NCBI GenBank assembly: GCA_023150875.1
Contig: JAKLKC010000006.1
Coordinates: 1 to 64,000, forward strand
From: Myxococcota bacterium
GTDB taxonomy: Bacteria > Myxococcota_A > UBA796 > UBA9615 > JAKLKC01
DNA length: 64,000 bases
Reading direction: 5' to 3'
Shown here: positions 56,370-64,000 of the stretch, piece by piece
Numbering within the stretch: position 1 is the stretch's first letter
Layout: each line of letters begins with the position of its first letter
The notes under the pieces: model-generated
Databases searched by the model: none
Seen by the model: the letters and a program-made list of their open reading frames with translations, nothing else
What the model was told of the DNA's origin: nothing
Translations under genes and position numbers: made by a program

Positions 56370-57713
56370 GTGCCCCCAGCCCCGGCCGCCCTGCCCCGCG
56401 TCCCCTCCCCCACGACCCGCTGGCTCGCCTCCTCCGGCGACCTCGTCCTGTCGGCGTGGGCCATCGTGGCGGCGTTCTCGACGTACTTCTGCATGTACGC
56501 CTTCCGGAAGCCCTTCGCCGTCGCCACCTTCCCCGGCGCCGCCGACCTGCCCCTCCTGCCCCCCCTCGACCTGAAGATCCTGTTCATCCTGTCCCAGGTG
56601 GCGGGCTACTGCGTCTCCAAGTTCCTGGGGATCAAGGTCGTCTCCGAGGTCACCCCGGGGCGCCGGGCCCTGGCGATCCTGGGCTGCATCGGGATCGCCG
56701 AAGCGGCGCTGCTGCTCTTCGCCCTCGTCCCCCCGCCTTGGAACGCCGTGTGCCTGGTCTTGAACGGCCTGCCGCTGGGGATGGTGTGGGGGCTGGTCTT
56801 CGGCTTCCTGGAGGGGAGGCGAGTGACCGACCTGCTGGGGGCGGCCCTCTGCGGCAGCTTCATCGTCGCCAGCGGCTTCGTGAAGACCGTGGGCAAGTGG
56901 CTGCTGGGCCAGGGGATCTCCGAGTACTGGATGCCCGGGCTGACCGGCGCCCTCTTCGTGCCCCCCCTGCTCCTCAGCGTGTGGATGCTGGCGCGCCTGC
57001 CGGCCCCCACCGCCGAGGACGAGCGCCTGCGGGTCAAGCGGGTCCCCATGGACGCCCGGGCCCGCCGCGCCTTCGTCGCCGCCCACGCCCCCGGCCTGGT
57101 CCTGCTGACCGCCGCCTACGTCCTGCTGACCGCCTACCGCGACTTCCGGGACAACTTCGCCCGGGAGCTGTGGGACGCCCTGGGCTACTCCGAGAGCCCC
57201 GCCATCCTGACCACGGCCGAGCTCCCCGTCGCCTTCGGCTCCCTGCTGGCGGTGGCGTGGATGTTCCGGATCCGCAGCAACCGCCGCGCCCTCGCCGCGA
57301 TCCACGCGGTGATGGTGGGCGGCGCCCTGCTGGTGGGCGCCTCGACCCTCGCCTTCCAGGCGGGCCTCATCGGCCCCGCCCCGTGGATGGTGTCGGTGGG
57401 CCTGGGCCTCTACCTGGGCTACGTCCCCTACAACTGCGTGCTCTTCGACCGCCTCATCGCCGCCGTGGGCTCCGCCGCCACGGCAGGCTTCCTCATCACC
57501 TTCGCCGACGCCTTCGGCTACCTGGGCAGTTCCGCCCTGCTCCTCTACAAGAACTTCGGCCAGGCGGACCTGCCGTGGCTCCCCTTCTTCACCGCCTCCA
57601 GCTACGTCACCGCCGCCGGCTGCGCCGTCCTCCTGGTCGCCTCCGGGCTCTGGTTCCACCGCCGCACCCCGGATGCCGCGAAGACCGGCGGAGCGGCACG
57701 GGCGGCGGGCTGA
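56370..57713 (+). CDS. DUF5690-like MFS-type membrane protein
   Basis: A 447-aa polytopic protein with about 12 TM helices. AIVAAFSTYFCMYAFRKPF and SQVAGYCVSKFLGIKVVSEV are typical of DUF5690-type proteins related to the GlpT/UhpC organophosphate-antiporter group, where an Arg in TM1 binds phosphate. R after YAF fits that role. The GTG at 56370 is chosen because CGGAG lies 7 nt upstream; a GTG at 56334 is an alternative. It lies near phnWX but on the other strand, so import of a phosphonate is only a guess. Confidence 0.75.
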   Translation: MPPAPAALPRVPSPTTRWLASSGDLVLSAWAIVAAFSTYFCMYAFRKPFAVATFPGAADLPLLPPLDLKILFILSQVAGYCVSKFLGIKVVSEVTPGRRALAILGCIGIAEAALLLFALVPPPWNAVCLVLNGLPLGMVWGLVFGFLEGRRVTDLLGAALCGSFIVASGFVKTVGKWLLGQGISEYWMPGLTGALFVPPLLLSVWMLARLPAPTAEDERLRVKRVPMDARARRAFVAAHAPGLVLLTAAYVLLTAYRDFRDNFARELWDALGYSESPAILTTAELPVAFGSLLAVAWMFRIRSNRRALAAIHAVMVGGALLVGASTLAFQAGLIGPAPWMVSVGLGLYLGYVPYNCVLFDRLIAAVGSAATAGFLITFADAFGYLGSSALLLYKNFGQADLPWLPFFTASSYVTAAGCAVLLVASGLWFHRRTPDAAKTGGAARAAG

Positions 57714-57922
57714 GGCAGACGGAGCGCGGCGCCCCGGATCCCCCCGTCGTCCCCGCCGGCTCCCCGAGGGAGCGCGTCATCGGCTCCGGTTTGTGCAGTC
57801 CCCGTTCATTCTCCTCTTGCGATCGTCCGCTGGTGCGCGCTGGGCCGAAGTCCCCGGCCCGCAAACCCGCGCCACGTCTCGATGCTGACCCACGGAACCC
57901 GCCATTCATGTCGGCGGAACTG
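57714..57922. other. intergenic at left edge of the island
   Basis: About 210 bp after the transporter gene. From near 57780 the sequence becomes less GC-rich and less codon-biased, which probably marks the boundary of the acquired segment. No ORF or integrase site is recognised. Confidence 0.5.
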
Positions 57923-58531
57923 TCAAAGTGGGGCGTAGTGGCCGCTGTACTCGCTTCCCTCCTGGTGCCCTTCGACCGGGAAGGGGAAGGAGTCCACGTC
58001 AATGGTGGCGAACCGCAGGTGCTTGCCGCCGTTCATGGCGTGGATCCTCCGGCCCGCGGCGACCGTGAGCCCCTCCATCAGGGTGGCGCGGGTCTCGCCA
58101 GACGACAGCATCCGGACCAGTCGGGACAGGGTGGGCTGCGGGGCGAGGCCTCCGGGAACTCGGGGTTCATCGTCCCCATCGGGGCTCGGCTCCAGCGGTG
58201 CGATCCCCCGCCGGCCCGAAACGGCGACCCGAGGCGCGGGATCGTTGCGCAGCGTGTCGCCGCCGTCCTGGTCACGCCTCCCCATCGCAGCCAGCACCAC
58301 CGCCGTGGTCAGCAGCTCCGGGACCGGGTGCACGATCCTGTCCGGATCGCGCGGATCCTTCAAGCGCGCCACGAGTCAGGGCAGGATCTCGAGCCGATGC
58401 GCGACCTCCCTCAGGTATAGGGCCCCGGCTTCGGACGTGAGTCGCTCGGGTGGCGACTTGATCTTGATCGCGCTGTTGAACGTCGGGCCAGGGAGGGAGT
58501 AGGCTTCGCCCACGGCGGGCTCCTGCGGTTG
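57923..58531 (-). pseudogene. IS1380-type transposase remnant
   Basis: N-terminal part of a transposase that looks like the IS1380 family. ERLTSEAGALYLREVAHRLE, then an in-frame TGA stop (58376-58378), then ARLKDPRDPDRIVHPVPELL, QPTLSRLV and IDVDSFPFPVEGHQEGS..SGHY continue in the same frame. It ends where the family would still need more than 200 residues, so it is both nonsense-mutated and truncated. No intact IS ends were identified. Confidence 0.7.
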
Positions 58532-58593
58532 GGGTTGGACCGGATGCAAACGAACCATACCACACACTACAAGAGCCCGCCATCATTGAAGAA

Positions 58594-58797
58594 CTATGAA
58601 TGCCCCACCATATTCATGGCGCCGTCTTCAGGCGGCGCCATGAATATGGTGGGGTTACCACCCCCGCCGCCCCCACGAGGGAGGCCCCCCGAGGCGCCCA
58701 CAAGCGATTGCACGCGCTTGGCGTGAGGGGCATCGGCACACAAGCTCGTGAGGTACTCGTGGACCCAGGTCGGGGGAATCACAGCGCGCTTCTTCAT
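58594..58797 (-). pseudogene. IS4-like transposase N-terminal remnant
   Basis: About 40 recognisable residues (PPTWVHEYLTSLCADAPHAKRVQSL) resemble the start of IS4-group transposases with their HAKRV.SLA motif. The frame then runs into Gly-rich sequence and the 58603-58654 hairpin. Only a fragment remains. Family name is from motif memory. Confidence 0.45.
58603..58654. repeat. Perfect 22-bp inverted repeat
   Basis: Arms at 58603-58624 and 58633-58654 are perfectly complementary over 22 bp with an 8-nt loop (TCTTCAGG). The stem mixes AT-rich (CCATATTCATGG) and GC-rich parts. No T-tract follows, so a simple terminator is unlikely. It lies between two IS remnants and may be a fused pair of IS ends or a recombination site. 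Confidence 0.85.
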
Positions 58798-58995
58798 GGA
58801 CGCACCATCAGCACCTGCGGAAGTGAGAACAACCCCCATCGCGGTGCGGCTCGGCGCGATCTCAAGGATCATGTGGAAGCATCGGGGGGATCCCCCTGCG
58901 CTCCCCACCATGAAGCTGTTCGGGGCCGTTCGATGCCGAGTGGCACCACGACATCGAGTCCAGATCCGAGATGCTCAGCGGAGCCGAGAGGCGAG

Positions 58996-60663
58996 GTGTC
59001 CCTTAGCGCTCTCCAATCTCATCGGACGCCTCTCGAGAACCTGGTAATCCGTTTGTTGCTCATCCCCTGCGCCCTTTCTTGGGTCATCACTGTGATCGTA
59101 GCAACGCCACCCGCTTGGTTTCGGATCCAAGACACACTCGAACGCCGAGCGGACGTAGAGAGTTCCCCCGTCACGACCCGGGCGGCGGACCCTGCGGCGG
59201 CAGCGCGGAAACGGAGCGGTGGTGCGTTGGTGGGAGCCGGCGATCACCTCCTTGTTCGATTCCCGGATGGCGTTGACATTCCCTACGGCCAGGGCGCGGA
59301 GCGCAGTCTGCCAGGTGATGCGTATGACGCGTGGACAGCGCTGGTAGGACGTCTTGGGGAGGTGACTCTCGTCCCCATCATCCGCTCGATACCCCCGGAA
59401 CGTGTCATCGAGCTCGTGACCGTGGCGGCCGAGCGTGACCCAGGATACGCGGTGGAAGACCCACTGAGGTGGTTCCGCGTAACACATGGTCCCGGGGAAG
59501 ATGTCGAAGACGTCGCCGAGGCATTGCGCGCATGGGGGGAGCATGTGGGCATCCCACTCAGGGTCTGGATACAGCCGTCGCCCGCCCCGGGGCCGGATAC
59601 CCCCAGCGACCCCTACTGGCCCAAGCAGCGCTACCTCCGCGAGCCGATAGGGATGCACAAGGGGGTGGGCGCGGACGCAGTGCGGGGTGTCCGCGGTGCT
59701 GATGGCAGCGGTGTCCGCTTCGTAGATGTCGAGAAGGGATGGTTTCTCGGCCACGAGGACTTCTCTGGGGCAAGAATCGACTGGACCTGGGGTGCCAGCT
59801 TCGCGGAAGAGGGGCACGGGACGTCGACGCTCGGTGTCGTCATCGCCCAGCCCGGCATGACTGGCTGTATCGGGATCACGCCCGCCGCAACGACGGGACT
59901 CGCGTCAATCTATCCCAATGGCGCTACGGATCTGCACGACTACAGCTACGAAGACCCCATCTGGATGGGCATTGCTAGTATCGTCGATGCCGGTGAGTCC
60001 GGGGCCGTCCTGCTCCTTGAACTCCAGCGGCGATGGGGTCCGCAGGAAGCTGGACGTTACGTGCCGATCGAGGTCGAGCCTACTGTCTGGCTCGCCATTC
60101 GCACGGCGGTTGCCCTGGGCATCACCGTAGTTGAGGCCGCTGGGTCTTCTACCAGACGGACCGTGCTGGACGAGTTCGTCGATGAACGCGGACGCAGGGT
60201 ATTGGACCCCCTCGTATCCGGCGACTTCCGGGACTCGGGCGCCATCCTCGTTGGAGCCACGGACGCCGACCTCTCTCCGGACACGGTCGGAACATCCCGG
60301 GGCCGCCGCGTCGACTGCTTCGCTCGGGGCATCGGTGTACCGGTCCCAGGCCCTGACCCCCTCACGGGTGCGCTGGGGAGGAGCACGTACACGTATTACG
60401 GGGGGAGTTCCTCTGCGGCCGCGATCATCGCTGGGGTAGCAGTCGCGACACAGGGCATCTCCCTGGCTCGGACGGGTGAGCCGTTGACACCCGCGGCTCT
60501 GCGAGATCTCCTGAGAGACCAGACTCCGGGGGTGCACACCGAATCGGCGGAAGGCATACAGGTTGACCAGGTCGGTGTAATGCCTAACCTTGCAGGTATC
60601 CTAGCCGTCCTCGAAGCCGGGGGAAGCGGCAAGGCGATCCCGCGGCAGGGGCCGGGGCGTTGA
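58996..60663 (+). CDS. S8 subtilase, secreted, atypical
   Basis: A 555-aa subtilisin-like protease. A hydrophobic stretch near residues 17-38 should be the export signal. Residues ~45-230 are a pro-like region. The catalytic triad is D244 (RFVDVEKGW), H274 (GHGTSTLG) and S472 (YGGSSSAAAIIAG). The oxyanion-hole Asn expected in AAGN is Ser here (VEAAGSS), and the Pro after the Ser motif is missing. Codon use is less GC-rich than in the flanking core genes. The start is uncertain: GTG 58996 is used, ATG 58933 or TTG 59053 are alternatives. Confidence 0.72.
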   Translation: MSLSALQSHRTPLENLVIRLLLIPCALSWVITVIVATPPAWFRIQDTLERRADVESSPVTTRAADPAAAARKRSGGALVGAGDHLLVRFPDGVDIPYGQGAERSLPGDAYDAWTALVGRLGEVTLVPIIRSIPPERVIELVTVAAERDPGYAVEDPLRWFRVTHGPGEDVEDVAEALRAWGEHVGIPLRVWIQPSPAPGPDTPSDPYWPKQRYLREPIGMHKGVGADAVRGVRGADGSGVRFVDVEKGWFLGHEDFSGARIDWTWGASFAEEGHGTSTLGVVIAQPGMTGCIGITPAATTGLASIYPNGATDLHDYSYEDPIWMGIASIVDAGESGAVLLLELQRRWGPQEAGRYVPIEVEPTVWLAIRTAVALGITVVEAAGSSTRRTVLDEFVDERGRRVLDPLVSGDFRDSGAILVGATDADLSPDTVGTSRGRRVDCFARGIGVPVPGPDPLTGALGRSTYTYYGGSSSAAAIIAGVAVATQGISLARTGEPLTPAALRDLLRDQTPGVHTESAEGIQVDQVGVMPNLAGILAVLEAGGSGKAIPRQGPGR

Positions 60664-61046
60664 TGCCAAGCGCGAATCAGGCTCGCAGTGACCCTGATCG
60701 TCGGCTCTGACGGATGTTCCCTCCACGGGGCGGGCAGACGAGTGCCCTATGGCATTGTACTTGCTCTAGACACTGCGAGTCTAGGTTGAGCCCCCCCTCC
60801 GACGAGCGCCCGCAGCGCCCCGGATCCCCTTTCAGGCGCCCCCAAAATGCCAGACAACCCACAGACTCTCCTCGGGTTCCGCGCTCGTTCACCCCGAAGC
60901 CACCCAGGGGGTCCCTCCCGATACCCGGCGCCCCCATCGAGATCGCCGCTTTGTCCGTCCTATCCTCTTGACTTCCCCACGGCACGCGCGTACGCTGCGA
61001 GCAGTGGCGCTACCCCTGCGCTCCAAATGAGGAGGTCTAGAGTTCC
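60664..61046. other. intergenic between subtilase and small secreted protein
   Basis: About 383 bp. CTCTAGACACTGCGAGTCTAG near 60765 contains an imperfect inverted CTAGA/TCTAG pair. TTGACT (60968-60973), 17 bp, then TACGCT (60991-60996) is a weak promoter for the gene at 61047. No ORF is supported. Confidence 0.45.
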
Positions 61047-61565
61047 ATGGACAGGCTCGGTCGACTTTTCACGGCGGTCGCGTTCTTCATTACCGCAATC
61101 CTGGTCGGGTACTCCGCGGGAGCGGGGGCTTCCCCGGACTCGGCTCCCGTCGTCACCGCCCCGGATCTGGTACCCGCACCCGCACCTCAGCCCGGCCAGG
61201 GCGACTGGGGCATCCTGAAGAAGAACTCCAGCGGCGGCTACGACCCCATCGGGGTCTGGATCGAGTATCGGGCGCCTGAGAACAGCAACGAACCCAGCGT
61301 CAACCGGCTCTGGATCGTACACAAGGGTGCGAACCTCCCCGTGGACACGGACCTCAAGTTCCAGCAGTTCACCTTTACACCCGGGACGGGCTCCACCTGT
61401 AGCTCAACCGGCGAGGTCCAGCCGGGAACGACCCTCCAGCAGGATTCCTGTGCCGAGGAGGCCTTCAACTACTGGGTTCAGCAGGAGAATCCGGACCTCG
61501 GCAGCGCCCCCATCCAGCACAAGCTGGAGCAAACGGTTGACGCCCTCGGGTGGTACACCCCCTGA
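61047..61565 (+). CDS. Small secreted protein, unknown
   Basis: A 172-aa protein. The N-terminal hydrophobic segment (AVAFFITAILVGYSAGAGA, about residues 10-28) is a likely signal peptide or anchor. The mature part is a compact domain with two Cys (STCSSTG and QDSCAEEAF) fit for a disulfide, and no known motif. ATG with GGAGG upstream is clear. It lies downstream of the subtilase within the lower-GC island, so it could be its substrate or inhibitor, but nothing shows this directly. Confidence 0.65.
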   Translation: MDRLGRLFTAVAFFITAILVGYSAGAGASPDSAPVVTAPDLVPAPAPQPGQGDWGILKKNSSGGYDPIGVWIEYRAPENSNEPSVNRLWIVHKGANLPVDTDLKFQQFTFTPGTGSTCSSTGEVQPGTTLQQDSCAEEAFNYWVQQENPDLGSAPIQHKLEQTVDALGWYTP

Positions 61566-61661
61566 CACCCCCACCCCCTCGTAGGTCCTGCGATAGCCGC
61601 AAGATGCATCCGTGTTCGGTTAGGGTCGACAACCCCATGATCTAAGAAGAAAGGCCACCGT

Positions 61662-62105
61662 TCAGGGGGGGACCTTGGCCCCGTCCTGAACGGTAGGCGA
61701 GATGCCCGCCCGGGGGGGGGCCCAACGCCGACGCCGTTGGGGGAGGGGGATAAATCTGGTGTCGCAGACGCCAGAGAGGGCGGTCGCGAGACCCGTCTCG
61801 GCGATGCCCGGTTCGCGCGGCTCATGCTCCCGTACGATCCCGGCGACCCCCTCATCCTGCTCCTGGGTCAGCTTCCTTTGCGCCTCCGCACCCCCGTGGC
61901 GCAGCTTCGGGACGAAGCTCTCCTCGCCGTACTTGCGCCTCTCCGAGATCCAACGCTGCACCGTCCCGGGATGCACGTTCAGCAGCGCCGCGATCTTCTC
62001 GTGGGTCATTGTTGGGTCGGCCTCGTACATCCGACTCGCCAGGCGGCGCTGCTCTGCTCGAGCTTTAGGCCGCATTTTCCGGGGCTTCACCTCCGTTATG
62101 CACAC
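61662..62105 (-). pseudogene. IS630-type transposase fragment (HTH part)
   Basis: The first ~100 residues hold a helix-turn-helix (HEKIAALLNVHPGTVQRWISERR) and the segment REHEPREPGI, as in the N-terminal domain of IS630-group transposases. The frame then degrades into Arg/Pro-rich sequence with no DDE domain, so the gene is truncated. It lies at the right end of the island next to the broken kinase gene. Confidence 0.65.
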
Positions 62106-62138
62106 CCTCTACCCATTCCCGTGTCCCCTGGCGAGCGG

Positions 62139-64000
62139 TCACTTCCGAATTAGCCCGCGTTCCACTTCGCCTCGCCGCGGCCCTGGGAAGGGGAGTACGG
62201 CGGGGGAGAGGCGGGAAAAGGCGTCTTGGATCCAGCCCCCCAGGTCCTCGTCCCCCCCTCCGCCCGGGGAGGAGGCTTCGAGGCTCTCCTCCGGCACCTC
62301 GTGGAAACGTCGCGTCAGCGCCAGGCCCGACGGCGTCCTCCCCACGCAGCCGAGGCGGATCCAGCCCTCCACGACGGCCTCGGCCACCCTCGGCACTCCG
62401 GCCGAGGCGCGGTAGAGCAGGCCCGCCGCCCTCGCCCTCTCCTCGGCCACCGCCGGCTCCCGGTCGAAGGGCGCGGCGACCTCCTCCGGCGTCCACGGCC
62501 CGAGGGGGACGTGCCTCAGCCTGGGGGCCCCGCCGCCGCCACCTCCCGCGAGGCGGGGCGACTGGCGCGAACCCACCAGGAGGAGCACACGCGCGCTCCC
62601 CCCGGCCCCCGCGCCGAACGCATCCACCAGGTGCGCCAGGATCTCCGCCGCCACGGGATCCGCCAGGTGCAGCTCATCGGCGACGAGGGCGACCGGGCTC
62701 ATCTCCGCGACCTGGAGCAGCAGCCGGACGACGCCATCATAGGCGGCGAGCTTGCGCGCGGGCAGGCCCCTCGTGTCGGGGGGCGACATCCCACGCCCGT
62801 GCTCCGTCGACGACGGGCTCCCCGCGAGGGACGCGACCAGCTCCCCGTATGTTCCGGCGTCGCCCCGCCCCTCCACCGCCTCCAGGAGCCGCTCCACCGC
62901 CGGGCCGAAGGCGCCCGCGGGCCCGGGCAGGGGGACCAGTCCCGGCTGCCCCACCACCCGGAAGCCCCGCCTGCGGAGCGGCGCCAACCACGCCGACAGG
63001 AGCCAGGACTTCCCGATTCCAGGCTCGCCGCTGGTCCATAGGACCCAGGAGCGGCATCCCTCCACTTCGCGGGCGACGGGCTCCACCGCGGCGATCTCCT
63101 CCGCCCTCCCGATGGGGGGCAGTCGCCCGCCCGGGACGGGGCTCCTCCGCCGGGGTGCCCCCCCGCTCCCCGCCTCCGGCGCAAGGAGGCCCTCGTCCCG
63201 GAGCCCCGGGAGCACCGCCGCCGCGGACGCCGGGCGCCCCCGGGGGTCAAAGGCGAGGAGATCCGCGACGATCCGGTCCAGCGCCGGAGCGATCCCCGGG
63301 ACGCAGGCCCGGAGGGGGCGAGACGGCCCCCGCCGGCGGGCGGCGATCAGCTCCACCAGGTTCCGGGCGCGGAACGGGTGCACCTCGGCCAGGAGCAGGT
63401 GGAGCAGGACCCCGAAGGAGAACAGGTCGGCCCGGTGATCCGCGCGCCGCCCGAGCACCTGCTCCGGCGCCGCGTAACGCATCGTTCCCAGGATCACGCC
63501 GCTGCTGGTGGCGTCCTCCCCCACCTCGGGCACCAGGACCAGCCCGAAGTCCAGCAGCCGCACTTCGCCGGCCTCGTCCAACAGCACGTTGCCCGGCTTC
63601 AGGTCCCGATGGACCAGCCCCCGGTCGTGGAGCTCGGCCAGGGCGTCCAGGAGCTGCACGACGGGGCGGCGGACGCGGCACCAGGCTTCTCCCGGGCCCT
63701 CGTCACCGTCGGCGGGTCGCGCCTGGCGGACCGCGACGTCGATGCGCCGGCCCCGGACGAACTCCATGACCAGGTACTCGACTCCCCGCCACGTCCCCGA
63801 GCCGAGCCCCCGGACGACGTAGGGATGCCGCATGGACGCCAGGACCTGGAACTCCTGGCGGAACCTGCGGACCGCCCTGGGGGTGGCGGTGGTCAGGAGC
63901 TTGACGGCGACGTCGCGGTCCGAGTCCAGATCCCGGGCGCGGAACACCACTCCGTTCGCGCCCCTCCCCACCTCGGCGTCGAGTCGGTAGCGATCATCGA
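62139..64000 (-). CDS. Ser/Thr protein kinase with AAA ATPase domain (partial)
   Basis: The reading frame is open to the right edge, so the N-terminus lies outside the window. The kinase glycine loop EVGRGANGVVF, VAVKLL, HRDLKPGNVLL, DFGLVLVPE and YAAPEQVLG show an active eukaryotic-like kinase. After a short linker a STAND/AAA-type NTPase begins with Walker A GEPGIGKSWLL. Such proteins normally go on for several hundred residues with TPRs; here the frame ends about 300 residues into the NTPase, next to an IS fragment, which suggests 3' truncation. Cytoplasmic signalling role; partners unknown. Confidence 0.85.
   Translation of the reverse strand, partial: DDRYRLDAEVGRGANGVVFRARDLDSDRDVAVKLLTTATPRAVRRFRQEFQVLASMRHPYVVRGLGSGTWRGVEYLVMEFVRGRRIDVAVRQARPADGDEGPGEAWCRVRRPVVQLLDALAELHDRGLVHRDLKPGNVLLDEAGEVRLLDFGLVLVPEVGEDATSSGVILGTMRYAAPEQVLGRRADHRADLFSFGVLLHLLLAEVHPFRARNLVELIAARRRGPSRPLRACVPGIAPALDRIVADLLAFDPRGRPASAAAVLPGLRDEGLLAPEAGSGGAPRRRSPVPGGRLPPIGRAEEIAAVEPVAREVEGCRSWVLWTSGEPGIGKSWLLSAWLAPLRRRGFRVVGQPGLVPLPGPAGAFGPAVERLLEAVEGRGDAGTYGELVASLAGSPSSTEHGRGMSPPDTRGLPARKLAAYDGVVRLLLQVAEMSPVALVADELHLADPVAAEILAHLVDAFGAGAGGSARVLLLVGSRQSPRLAGGGGGGAPRLRHVPLGPWTPEEVAAPFDREPAVAEERARAAGLLYRASAGVPRVAEAVVEGWIRLGCVGRTPSGLALTRRFHEVPEESLEASSPGGGGDEDLGGWIQDAFSRLSPAVLPFPGPRRGEVERGLIRK

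Noticed and set aside
58603-58654. Rho-independent terminator
   Set aside because: The 22-bp stem lacks a following T-tract on either strand and lies between transposase remnants rather than after a functional gene.

Overview
The window is a very GC-rich (roughly 70-75 % by eye), densely coded bacterial chromosome segment. MopE-type metal-binding and FG-GAP surface lipoproteins with Asp-rich linkers, a Ser/Thr kinase fused to an AAA ATPase domain, a Sec-type (clade II) nitrous-oxide reductase and an ATP-dependent benzoyl-CoA reductase together suggest an uncultured Myxococcota or other former-deltaproteobacterial lineage. This placement is inference; no rRNA or tRNA gene was seen.

Left part (0-4.5 kb): an array of hairpins, then a MacAB-like efflux operon (adaptor, permease, ATPase, TetR) whose promoter carries a near-palindromic operator between its -35 and -10 boxes, then a His-rich cytochrome c'-like gene. 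From 4.5 to 9.2 kb three copies of a ~200-bp element with inverted termini bracket two radical-SAM genes and a small Cys-rich DGC-type gene. From 9.2 to 17.1 kb, minus strand, lies a seven-gene operon had-oah-dch-bcrCBAD for anaerobic benzoyl-CoA breakdown. Its junctions are 1-bp gaps or 4-bp GTGA/ATGA overlaps, and it has a clear TTGACG-17-TAGGCT promoter. Just upstream is a pair of U32 proteins with the cysteine layout of UbiU and UbiV.

From 19.5 to 25.4 kb are three large FG-GAP/MopE lipoproteins, then a ParE-type toxin/antitoxin pair. From 26.3 to 36.8 kb, plus strand, are hcrCAB (4-hydroxybenzoyl-CoA reductase with its extra 4Fe-4S insert) and a nos operon: nosZ, a cytochrome c, a membrane-domain/NosD fusion, nosF, nosL and nosY. 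With the bcr operon this gives a coherent picture: aromatic acids are channelled to benzoyl-CoA and oxidised while N2O serves as electron acceptor. From 37.0 to 49.4 kb are mainly secreted proteins and lipoproteins (more Asp-rich linkers, an SGNH hydrolase, an arylsulfotransferase-like protein, a CxxCH beta-propeller), plus an AI-2E family transporter, a PaaA/BoxB-superfamily di-iron protein and gap.

From 49.4 to 57.7 kb are a PLP aminotransferase, a tandem pair of arginine-deiminase-like genes (one with its catalytic His-Cys replaced), phnX-phnW for 2-aminoethylphosphonate breakdown, a small basic protein and a DUF5690-like transporter. From about 57.8 to 62.1 kb base composition drops and remnants of three IS families surround a 22-bp perfect hairpin, a subtilase with an altered oxyanion motif and a small secreted protein. 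This island abuts the apparently truncated 3' end of the kinase gene, which runs off the right edge of the window.
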